From the NCBI GenBank assembly GCA_032173965.1, contig JAVUNC010000015.1, positions 1 through 64,000 of the forward strand: DNA of 64,000 nucleotides, in the 5' to 3' direction. This stretch comes from Sitta carolinensis. Its lineage: Eukaryota > Chordata > Aves > Passeriformes > Sittidae. A program made the translations under genes and the position numbers. The notes below the pieces were generated by a model. The model was not told where the DNA came from. It made no database searches and saw only the letters and a program-made list of their open reading frames with translations. Shown piece by piece: positions 54,801-64,000 of the stretch. Every line of letters begins with the position of its first letter. Position 1 is the stretch's first letter.

Positions 54801-55715
54801 CATCGACAGCGAGACGTCCTCAGCGCTGTTCATGGCGGTGAGAGGGGGCTGCGGCTCGGGGGTCCCGCGGGTGAGCCGGACACTCCCCGACCCCTCCCTG
54901 TTTCTCTCGCCACCCCCCAGAAGAAGAAGACCCCCCCCAAGCGGGAGCGCAGGGCCTCGGGCAGCAGCTCCAGGGGGGGCTCCCGACCCGGGACCCCCAC
55001 GGACTCGGGGGCGCAGGGGGGACCCTTCGGGCTGCAGCTGCCAGGCTGGAGCAAGGTGGGCTTTGGAAAGGGGGGGGTTCAGGGGATTGGGGGTGGGGGG
55101 GAGGTTGGAGGGAATATGGGGAAGGTCTGGGGCAAAGCTGGGGTTCCCAGGGAGGGGTTTGGAGGGCTGGTAGACACTGCAGAGAGTCCAGGAGTGTCAG
55201 GGGAGGTTGGGGGATCGGGGCGGGTATTGAGGGGTCTGGAGATGAATTTCTCAGGGTGAGAGGTACTTGGGGAGGGGTCACAGGGCCACCCAGACCTCCT
55301 GACCTCCCCCAGGTCGCCGGGCGCCCCCGGGGGGCTCAGAGCCCCCTCCCCAGAAGCGGCTGAAGGCGGAGCCGGGGCCGCCCTCGGGCAAATGCACGCC
55401 GCAGCCCCACTCCGGGAAGTCGACCCCGAGCAGCGGGTGAGTCCGGGGGTCTCCGGGGCCGCGGGACCCCGCTGAGCCCCCCGCCCCGCTGAGCCCCGGC
55501 CCGCCCGCAGGGAGGTGCAGCTGACGGAGGAGGCGGTGCGCCGGTACCTGTCCCGCAAGCCCATGACCACCAAGGACCTGCTCAAGAAGTTCCAGACCAA
55601 GCGCACGGGGCTGAGCAGCGACGCCACCGTCAACGCGCTGGCCCAGCTGCTCAAGCGCCTCGACCCCGAGCGCAAACTCATCGCAGACAAGATGCACTTC
55701 TTCCTCAAGGAGTAG
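51871..55715 (+). CDS. GTF2F1: GTF2F1, TFIIF alpha subunit (RAP74)
   Basis: Large subunit of general transcription factor TFIIF, which pairs with RAP30 and binds RNA polymerase II. Coding exons: 51871-51882 (MAAL), 52037-52083, 52396-52468, 52699-52892, 52970-53140, 53480-53664, 53943-54094, 54407-54471, 54572-54688, 54764-54837, 54921-55055, 55313-55436 and 55511-55715. The summed length fits 517 residues, the human length. N-terminal dimerisation region (SSQVVTEYVVRVPK, YYVFTQCPDGAFEAFP), central acidic/Lys-rich region (DLEEDLELSSEESEGSEAE), and C-terminal winged helix (VRRYLSRKPMTTKDLLKKF, MHFFLKE stop). Exon 53943-54094 has one extra base near 53970-53984 and exon 54921-55055 lacks one near 55013-55021; both lie in G/C runs and cancel in total length. 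Confidence 0.95.
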
Positions 55716-56520
55716 GGACCCGCGGAGCCACGGGACCCCCCCCACCACGACACCTCCCAGACCCGGGGGGATCCCCCAGAGCCACCCCAGTGCTGCCCCG
55801 AGTCCCTTCAGAGGCATCTCCAGCACAGGGACGCCAAAAATCCAGAAGCTTTCCCCCCCAAATCCCAAGGTACCCCCCCCCCCCATTTTCCCAGCCCTAC
55901 CACTCCAGATCTCCCCCTTTTCCTCTCAACCTGCCCTCTCTTCCTGCTCCACATCCTCTGTCCCAAATTCCAGCGAACAAACTCATTGCCTCCCTGCCCC
56001 CTCCCCAGGAATTTGGGGGGCCCTGGAATTTCCCTGGGGTGAGGCAGGGTGGAGACTCTCCCTTCCCCACCACCCGTTACTTTTTTGGGTCAGAATTGGG
56101 ATGTTTTGCTATTTTTAGGCTTTTTTTCCCTTTGCTTTGTGCCAAGCCTACACCCCTCACAGCGCTGGAATGTTCCACCCCCTACGAGGGCTTTGGGCCC
56201 CCCCCAAAATTAAAATCCCCCCCTTTGGGGGGGTAGGGACAAATTCCCTCCCTGCCCCAGGAGGTTTCACCCCTAAACACCCCCGGGGGATTAGGCAGTT
56301 GTTTGCAGGGGCCCAGTGATTTGTTTGGGGGCCCTGGGGATTGGATTGAGACCCCAGCCCCCCAGCTCTTTTTCTGGGGGGGTTCTCCATCACAGCCCCG
56401 CAGTCTGGGGTTCCCAGGGGGTCTCACTTCCCCCTTGTTGGCATGGGGGGGGTCTCCACTATCCAAACGCCTCCCCCCAAACCCCCTGGGGTGGTGTTCC
56501 TTAGTAACTTTCCCTCCCTA

Positions 56521-56526
56521 ATTAAA
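56521..56526 (+). terminator. Probable GTF2F1 poly(A) signal
   Basis: ATTAAA in CTAATTAAAGATTC, 0.8 kb after the GTF2F1 stop; a second ATTAAA lies at 56209-56214. The distal one is only about 130 bases before the TATA-like element of PSPN. Confidence 0.45.
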
Positions 56527-56655
56527 GATTCCCTCCCCAAATTTCCCCCGGGAGTTCGAGTCAGTGCCCCCCCCCCCCCCCCACCCCGGAGCCCCCCCTG
56601 GGGCGGTCAGGGTTAACCCCCTCCCCCTATCCCAAGCCCCTCCTCCCCCGCACCC

Positions 56656-56662
56656 CATAAAT
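56656..56662 (+). promoter_or_regulatory. PSPN: TATA-like element of PSPN
   Basis: CATAAAT stands 41 bases before the PSPN start codon, which implies a leader of only about 10-15 bases if it sets the transcription start. It is the only TATA-like word in an otherwise C-rich stretch. Confidence 0.4.
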
Positions 56663-56696
56663 CCCCTCGGGGCGCGTTTCGGGGGGCTGGCTCAGG

Positions 56697-57065
56697 ATGG
56701 CGAGGCCGGGGCTCTCTCAGACCTTCCTCCTCCTCCTCCTGCTGCTGCTCGGGTCCTGCCGCGCCCCCCCCGCGCCCCCCGCCGCCCCCCCCTGCGGGCT
56801 CCGCAGCGTCTCGGTGGGAGTGGGGGCGCTGGGGTTGGGGTACCCCTCCCCCGAGACCGTGGTGTTCCGCTACTGCGGGGGGGGCTGCCCCGCGCCCCCC
56901 ACCCTGCACGGGCTGGCGCTGGGGGCCGTGCTGGGCCCGGGGGGGCCCGGGGGGGGCCCCTGCTGCCGCCCCACCCGCTACGAGGACGTGGCGTTCCTGG
57001 ACTCGGGGCTGCGCTGGCAGCGGCTGCCGCAGCTCTCGGCGGGAGCCTGCGCCTGCCTGGGGTGA
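56697..57065 (+). CDS. PSPN: Persephin, GDNF-family ligand
   Basis: Secreted neurotrophic ligand acting through GFRA4/RET, here a single 122-codon exon. Residues 1-22 form a signal peptide (TFLLLLLLLLGS core). The cystine-knot domain begins at Cys33 (CGLRSVSVG) and carries all seven expected cysteines: C33, FRYCGGGC (two), PCCRPTRYEDVAFLD (two) and ACAC near the end. Family-specific matches to human persephin include FRYC, HGLAL, GGPCCRPTRY, DVAFLD and RWQRLPQLSA. Unlike mammals, almost no propeptide and no RXXR furin site is seen between signal peptide and first Cys. Ends ACLG, TGA. Synteny between GTF2F1 and ALKBH7 supports the call. Confidence 0.92.
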   Translation: MARPGLSQTFLLLLLLLLGSCRAPPAPPAAPPCGLRSVSVGVGALGLGYPSPETVVFRYCGGGCPAPPTLHGLALGAVLGPGGPGGGPCCRPTRYEDVAFLDSGLRWQRLPQLSAGACACLG

Positions 57066-57283
57066 GACCCCCCTCAAAATGATCCCCCCCAAGACCCCTT
57101 CCCGACCCCCCCCAAAAAACTCCTCCCCATCTGTCAGAGGGAGCGGGCTTGGGGATCTCTTCAACCACCCCCAAAAGCACCCCCCGGCTGTCAGCCCGGG
57201 GGGGTTTGGGGGTTCCCCAAAGGCTCCTCCTCCGAGCTCCCCCAAAACAGCCCCCCCAAGAGCCAAGTGCGTGGGAATCGCTG

Positions 57284-57289
57284 TTTATT
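57284..57289 (-). terminator. ALKBH7 poly(A) signal
   Basis: TTTATT on the plus strand is AATAAA on the minus strand, 252 bases beyond the proposed ALKBH7 stop. Confidence 0.65.
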
Positions 57290-57330
57290 GGGGGAGCTCA
57301 TTTTGGGGGTGGAGGGTCGTGGGGGTCCTC

Positions 57331-57336
57331 AATAAA
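57331..57336 (+). terminator. PSPN poly(A) signal
   Basis: AATAAA in CCTCAATAAACACCG, 266 bases after the PSPN stop. It lies past the opposing ALKBH7 signal at 57284-57289, so the two 3' ends overlap. Confidence 0.7.
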
Positions 57337-57540
57337 CACCGGGAGGTCGCTGAGAGGGTCCGGAGGTGTCTCTGGGGGAGGAGGAAATTGATGGTCAGGG
57401 GGGATTGGGGGAGGGGGTCTTTGCAGGTTCGGTGCTCCGTGGGGATGTTCAGGGGGTCCTGGGGGGATTTTAAGGGGATACCAGATGGGTTTTGGGCATG
57501 CCAGGTGGGGCTTACGGGGGTCCCCAGCGGGTTTGAGGTC

Positions 57541-58697
57541 TTAGGGAGTGGATTTTCGGGGGGATCTTAGAGTACCATGCTCTCCCCAGAAGGAGCTGGT
57601 GTGAAGGGTCCCAGGGGGGCTTGGGGGGTCCCGGGGAGGGTTTGGAGGGTTCTCACCAGGGGGGTCGTTACGGAAGATCAGGGCGACCCGGCGCCCCCGC
57701 GGCACCCGGAGCTCCCCAAAAAACGATTCCTCATCTGGGAGGATCTCATGGGTGAACTCGTACCTGGCAGCACCCCTAAAGAGGATTGGGGGTCAGGGGG
57801 TCCTCAAACCACCACCCCCCCCCCCCAGGGGTCCCCAAAACCCCCACGGGGGTTCCCCAGAGCTCCCCCAAACCCACCGCAGGATGTAGAGGGACCCCGG
57901 CTCCAGCAGCAGCTCCAGCCAGTCCCGGGCGTCCCGGAGGCTCTGGAGCCGCAGGACGCTGGGGGACAGCAGCGACACCCCCGCGATGGTGCAGCCGCAG
58001 AACTGGGGGGGCGAAGGGGCACGGACACACCTGAGACCCCCCTCAAAACCACCCTGGGACCCCCAGAACTTCCCCGAACCCACAAGCACCATCACCTCTC
58101 TCCCTGCCCGGCCACCGCCAAAATCCCCCCCGGGGATTTGCCCACCTTGACGCTGTCCACGTGCGGCCCCACGCGCCCCGCCGGCAGCAGGTCCAGGACG
58201 TGGGCGCTGGGCCGGGGCGGGCGGCGGGCGGGGAACGCGGGGCTCACCCGCCGCAGCAGCGCCCGCCCCGCGTCCCCCCGCAGGCCCCGCTCCGTCTCCC
58301 GGTACCCGCTGATGGCCTGCGGCCGGGAGAAAGCAGGAGGGTTAACTCCGGAGCTCCGCAGGAGCCTGGCCCGCCCCCGGTGACCTTCCGCGGACCCCCT
58401 CACCCGGTCCCAGTGGTCGCTCTGGTACCGGCCCCGGCGCAGCCCCGGCTCCACCTCACGCAGCAGCTCCGCCGCCTCCCGCTCGCTCACGAAACCGCCC
58501 CGCACCAGCGCCAGCCCGCGGAGCCGCCGGGCCAGCTCGGGGCTGCTGGCGCGGAGCAGCGCCGGGTCCGCCTCGGCCTCGGGGCCCAAGCCCCACCCGG
58601 GACTCCCGGAACCGGGCCCGGGAGCCGCCGAGACGGCGCGGGAGCCCCCGAGGGCCGCGGAGACCCCCGGGCGCCACAGGCCGCGCGCGCGGTGCAT
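57541..58697 (-). CDS. ALKBH7: ALKBH7, mitochondrial AlkB-family dioxygenase
   Basis: Fe(II)/2-oxoglutarate-dependent AlkB homologue of the mitochondrial matrix. Exons in transcript order: 58697-58404, 58316-58146, 58002-57878 and 57775-57541; phases fit throughout, about 274 residues (human 221). The N-terminus is Arg/Ala-rich and suits a targeting peptide ([18 protein letters not shown]). Shared blocks are [33 protein letters not shown] (HxD iron ligands), [40 protein letters not shown] (third iron-binding His) and [11 protein letters not shown] (2-oxoglutarate Arg). The C-terminal tail after IFRNDPPG is Pro-rich and uncertain; a GGTGAG there could be a donor to a further exon. Confidence 0.93.
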
Positions 58698-58719
58698 GGC
58701 GGGAGTGCGGCCAGACCCG

Positions 58720-59667
58720 GAACGGAGCGCACGGGGAGAGCGCCACCCGGCGGAGCGGAGCGCACGGGGAGAGCGCCACCCGGCGGAGCGGAGGACCCGG
58801 AACGGGGCGCACGGGGAGAGCGCCGCCCGGCGGAGCGGAGGACCCGGAGCGGAGCGCACGGGGAGAGCGCCGCCCGGCGGAGCGGAGGACCCGGAACGGA
58901 GCGCACGGGGAGAGCGCCGCCCGGCGGAGCGGAGGACCCAGAACGGGGGCGCACGGGGAGAGCGCCGCCCGGCGGAGCGGAGGACCCGGAGCGGAGCGCA
59001 CGGGGAGAGCGCCGCCCGGCGGAGCGGAGGACCCGTAACGGAGCGCACGGGGAGAGCGCCGCCCGGCGGAGCGGAGCGCACGGGGAGAGCGCCGCCCGGC
59101 GGAGCGGAGGACCCGGAACGGAGCGCACGGGGAGAGCGCCGCCCGGCGGAGCGGAGGACCCGGAGCGGAGCGCACGGGGAGAGCGCCGCCCGGCGGAGCG
59201 GAGGACCCGGAGCGGGGCGCACGGGGGAGAGCGCCGCCCGGCGGAGCGGAGGACCCGGAGCGGAGCGCACGGGGAGAGCGCCGCCCGGCGGAGCGGAGGA
59301 CCCGAAACGGGGCGCACGGGGAGAGCGCCGCCCGGCGGAGCGGAGCGCACGGGGAGAGCGCCGCCCGGCGGAGCGGAGGACCCGGAGCGGAGCGCACGGG
59401 GAGAGCGCCGCCCGGCGGAGCGGAGGACCCGGAGCGGAGCGCACGGGGAGAGCGCCGCCCGGCGGAGCGGAGGACCCGAAACGGAGCGCACGGGGAGAGC
59501 GCCGCCCGGCGGAGCGGAGGACCCGGAGCGGGGCGCACGGGGAGAGCGCCGCCCGGCGGAGCGGAGGACCCGGAACGGAGCGCACGGGGAGAGCGCCGCC
59601 CGGCGGAGCGGAGGACCCGGAACGGGGCGCACGGGGAGAGCGCCGCCCGGCGGAGCGGAGGACCCGG
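58720..59667. repeat. 47-bp minisatellite at the ALKBH7 5' end
   Basis: About 21 copies of a 47-bp unit (GCGCACGGGGAGAGCGCCGC, then CCGGCGGAGCGGAGGACCCG, then GARCGGA), plus several 33-bp units lacking the GAGGACCCGGAAC part. It starts 23 bases upstream of the ALKBH7 start codon and fills most of the space to CLPP. No unit has a stop codon in any frame, so huge artefactual open frames run across it on both strands. About half the units carry CCGGAA, an ETS-type core. Confidence 0.95.
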
Positions 59668-59880
59668 CCGGGGGTTCACAATGTCGTCAATGCCACCCCC
59701 TCCAAAAGAACCTCCCGCCCCCAGACCCCTTCCTGGGCTCCCAGGTCTCTCACTATCTCCCCAAACCATTCACAGACGCCACAAACGCTCCCATGTCCCC
59801 CAAACCGTCCCTCTTCACCACCCAGCACAGCTCTAACTCCCCCCAAAATCCCTCCAGGACTCACTTGGGTTCCACAGCCC

Positions 59881-59886
59881 TTTATT
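59881..59886 (-). terminator. CLPP poly(A) signal
   Basis: TTTATT on plus is AATAAA on minus, about 80 bases after the CLPP stop. Confidence 0.8.
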
Positions 59887-59964
59887 TCCACACAGGAGTA
59901 CAGCAGGGGGGTCCCAGAGCTCACCCACTCCCAAGGTGTGCCCCAACACCCCCAGGGAAGGGTC

Positions 59965-62038
<2,074 letters not shown>

Positions 62039-62054
62039 CGCGCCCCGGAAGCGC

Positions 62055-62200
62055 TCGGGGGACACGTGACCCGCGCCCACGTGACTCCCGTTCCCGCCGA
62101 CCACGCCCCCTCACGGCCGAGCCCCAGGCCCCGCCCCTATGTAGGCGAGAATCACATCACGTGACCGGATCGGGACTGCGTTTCCCATAGTGCTCCGCGG
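62055..62200 (-). promoter_or_regulatory. CLPP: CLPP promoter: E-boxes and ZNF143-like site
   Basis: Three CACGTG boxes at 62063-62068, 62079-62084 and 62158-62163. The last sits in the palindrome TCACGTGA, the core bound by USF or MiT/TFE factors. At 62175-62193, ACTGCGTTTCCCATAGTGC resembles the ZNF143/THAP11 consensus ACTACAATTCCCAGAATGC at about 14 of 19 positions. All are within 160 bases upstream of the CLPP start. Confidence 0.6.
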
Positions 62201-62840
62201 CGCGGCCGCCATGACACCGAGGGAAACTGAGCGGGGTGCCCCCCCCCACCCCAGCACCCGCGACCACCGGACGCGGCACAGCCCTATAAAACAATCGCAG
62301 ATTAAAGGTCCGGTAGCGCCTAGCGGAAAGCACGGCTTCATGAATGCCCGTCGGCACACGCTGGTCCCCACGGTCCAAAGGGCCCCAGGGCTGGAACCTC
62401 GTTTCATTCCCCGATTAAATCGCCCGTGCTCCTCCTCACAGCGCTAATTAAACTCCCCGGCAGCGCCAGTTAGGGAGGAACGCCGTGAAAACAGCCCGGC
62501 GATGGCGTCACGCCTCCGTGACGTCACGAAGCCCCTCTGACGCCACGGACCACATCTCCCGGCAGCCCCTGCGACCCGCGGCGCGCTCCACCCTCGCGCT
62601 GATCGGCGGCGGCGCTGGCCAATGGCGTTGCGCCAGCTCCTCGCGCGGCCCCGCCCTCCTCCCCTCCCTCAGGAAGCGTTGATGGACGCAGGGACAAACC
62701 AATGAGGCGGGGAAGCGGCGGGGCTTGCGCGGAGCGACGTGCGGCTTCACCAACCGGCGCGCGCCGGCGGAGAGCGACAACCAATAGGAGACGAGAGGCG
62801 GGACCTATGCGGGCGGCCCCGCCCGCCGCCGAGGCGGGTA
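62200..62840. other. CLPP-RFX1 intergenic CpG region
   Basis: GC-rich DNA with TATAAAAC at 62284, a full CRE TGACGTCA at 62519-62526, and CCAAT boxes at 62619, 62699 and 62781. Short open frames exist, but none is recognisable. It is probably shared promoter DNA for the divergent CLPP and RFX1 genes. Confidence 0.5.
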
Positions 62841-63026
62841 GCAACAGTTGCCCCGGTGAGGGACCAGGGAGGCCGCCATAGCCACGGTCACCGTGGCGAC
62901 CGCGCTCCGGCCCGGCCCGGCCCCTGCCGCCGCCGCCCCCCGCTCCGTCGGGCCCTGCCGGCAGCAGCAGCCGCGGCACCGGGGGCAGGCGGAGCTCGCG
63001 CGGGGCCCCGGCGGCGGCCGCGGGCA
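62840..63026 (+). promoter_or_regulatory. RFX1: RFX1 promoter and putative noncoding exon
   Basis: CpG-dense block with an X-box GTCACCGTGGCGAC at 62887-62900. A donor GGGCAG/GTGGGT at 63027 ends a likely 5' UTR exon. CCAAT boxes at 63142, 63159 and 63189 follow in the intron. Confidence 0.5.
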
Positions 63027-63256
63027 GGTGGGTCCGAGCGGCGCCGCCAAAATGGCGGCGGGGGGGGGGGCAGGGGGGAGCGGGGGGGGGGGGGGGGGCA
63101 GCGGGCCTGGGCGGGGGGGCGGGGCTTGAGCGCGCCGCGCGATTGGCGGGCGGGCGGGCCAATGGAGAGGCGGGGCGGGGGGCGGCAGCCAATGTGGGCG
63201 CTCGGGTCGCTGCTGGCCACGCCCCCCTCCCGCGCGATGATGTCGCGAGCGGCTCG

Positions 63257-63388
63257 TGACGTCACCCGCGGGCACACCGGGACCGTCTTGTGACGTCAGG
63301 AACGTGCTGGGGGGTGGGGAGTAGCATCGCCCCTTTTTCTCCCGGTGACGTCAATCCTGCGCTGACGTTACCCATCGCCATGACGTCA
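63257..63388. promoter_or_regulatory. Cluster of CRE sites upstream of RFX1 start
   Basis: Perfect palindromic TGACGTCA at 63257-63264, 63291-63298, 63346-63353 and 63381-63388, with a near-match TGACGTTA at 63363-63370. A further CRE lies at 62519. They are the classical target of CREB/ATF factors and end 10 bases before the putative acceptor of the RFX1 start-codon exon. Confidence 0.8.
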
Positions 63389-63397
63389 CTCCCCTAG

Positions 63398-63822
63398 CTG
63401 TCGCCATGGCGACCCAACCCTCCTACGTCACCGAGCTGACGGCGACGACGTCACAGCAGCAGCAGCAGCCAGCGCCCTCGGCACCGCCCCCGCCGGAACC
63501 GCCCCTTTCGGGGCGGAGCTGCCGGGAGGCTCCGCCCCCGGGGCGCCCCCCCGGCGCCCCCCGCACCCGCGCCCCCCCCGCAGCAGTTCATCGTGGTCAC
63601 CGTGGCGGGTGAGCGCCCCAAAACCCGTCCGCCCTTCATCACCCCCTCCCCTCCCCCCCCGCTTTTGGGGGTGACCCCGGGAGGACGGAAGTCTAACTCA
63701 AACGTGCCGGTTTTTTCCCCAAAGCAGAGGGGCTGCGGCCCCCGGAGGGCGCCGACGGCAGCCCCGCCCCCCCCGCGCCCCCCAGCCCGGGCCCAGCCCG
63801 GGGGCGCAGCAGGTGCGAAAAA
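63398..63822 (+). CDS. RFX1: RFX1 5' coding exons (3' partial)
   Basis: Start of a winged-helix transcription factor that binds X-box DNA; the rest lies beyond the window. The exon at 63398-63608 follows a CCCCTAG acceptor, with ATG at 63406. It reads MATQPSYVTELTATTSQQQQ, closely like the RFX1 N-terminus (MATQ, YVTEL), and ends with PQQFIVVTVA, matching the PQQYIVVTV of RFX1. These two parts are in different frames, so an indel is inferred in the G/C-rich stretch 63505-63580. The second exon at 63728-63822 continues as EGLRPPEGADGSPAPP, similar to the acidic/Ser-Pro segment after VTVSEG. The DNA-binding domain is not in the window. Confidence 0.8.
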
Positions 63823-64000
63823 CCGGGAAAAAAAACCCGTGTGGGAATTGGGACTGGAATGGGGCCAGATGGGGTTAAAATGGGGTGGAAGGGGGTAAAC
63901 TGAGCAAAGTGGCCCAAAATATACGGAAATGGAGTGGGAATGGGGCTGGAGCGGGGTGGCGCGGGATGAATTGGGATAAATTTGGGATAAATCTGGGGCG
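63823..64000. other. RFX1 intron, window end
   Basis: Repetitive GGGATAAATTTGGG and GGAATGGGGC-type words following a GTGCGA donor. No exon recognised before the window ends. Confidence 0.5.

Noticed and set aside
58092..59585. Minus-strand open frame of 497 codons, and similar plus-strand frames to 697 codons, at 58.1-60.3 kb
   Set aside because: They consist of minisatellite translation (repeating 47-bp unit with no stop in any frame) fused to part of ALKBH7 exons read through introns. No domain, and the residue pattern cycles with the repeat.
62190..62447. 85-codon frame beginning MTPRETERGAPP between CLPP and RFX1
   Set aside because: Lies in promoter-like CpG DNA, resembles nothing known, and has no splice or codon evidence.

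Overview
The window is vertebrate nuclear DNA and almost certainly avian. Every recognisable gene is intron-containing with GT-AG junctions. An intron at 24.2 kb carries the 3' tail of a CR1 LINE, the dominant bird retroposon. Introns are short, very GC-rich and packed with minisatellites, as on small bird microchromosomes. The left end looks subtelomeric: about 6.8 kb of a 40-42 bp minisatellite, then degenerate CCCTAA-type telomere repeats. There is one 100-N assembly gap at 11642-11741.

Layout, left to right: (1) 1-6898 subtelomeric satellite and telomere remnants. (2) 6.9-9.0 kb upstream DNA, a 22-bp minisatellite and a CpG/CCAAT promoter. (3) SMARCA4 (BRG1), plus strand, to 31527; its first coding exon is cut by the gap. 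(4) LDLR, plus, 32949-38686. It keeps exons matching human 1, 4-7 and 9-18, but exons for LA1, LA2 and EGF-B are not visible and the endocytosis motif reads NATF instead of NPVY. (5) A 0.6-kb array of 14 CCAAT boxes. (6) KHSRP, plus, 39860-49511, with three large intronic repeat arrays, one of which multiplies a 5' splice site. (7) GTF2F1, plus, 51871-55715. (8) PSPN, plus, single exon, 56697-57065. (9) ALKBH7, minus, 57541-58697. (10) CLPP, minus, 59965-62038. (11) The 5' end of RFX1, plus, from 63398 and running off the window.

The genes are not an operon-like system. They are a conserved neighbourhood of mostly nuclear regulators (SMARCA4 chromatin remodeller, GTF2F1 TFIIF subunit, KHSRP RNA-binding protein, RFX1 transcription factor), two mitochondrial proteins (ALKBH7, CLPP), a secreted neurotrophic ligand (PSPN) and the LDL receptor. 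From general knowledge, the human orthologues all lie on 19p but in separate places: SMARCA4-LDLR together, KHSRP-GTF2F1-PSPN-ALKBH7-CLPP together, and RFX1 elsewhere.

At least a dozen single- or double-base indels in G/C homopolymers break otherwise highly conserved frames, including in the essential SMARCA4. I treat these as sequencing errors, not pseudogenes. Protein identities rest on remembered human orthologues; no alignment or search was run. Exon borders were placed by splice sites, codon phase and homology.
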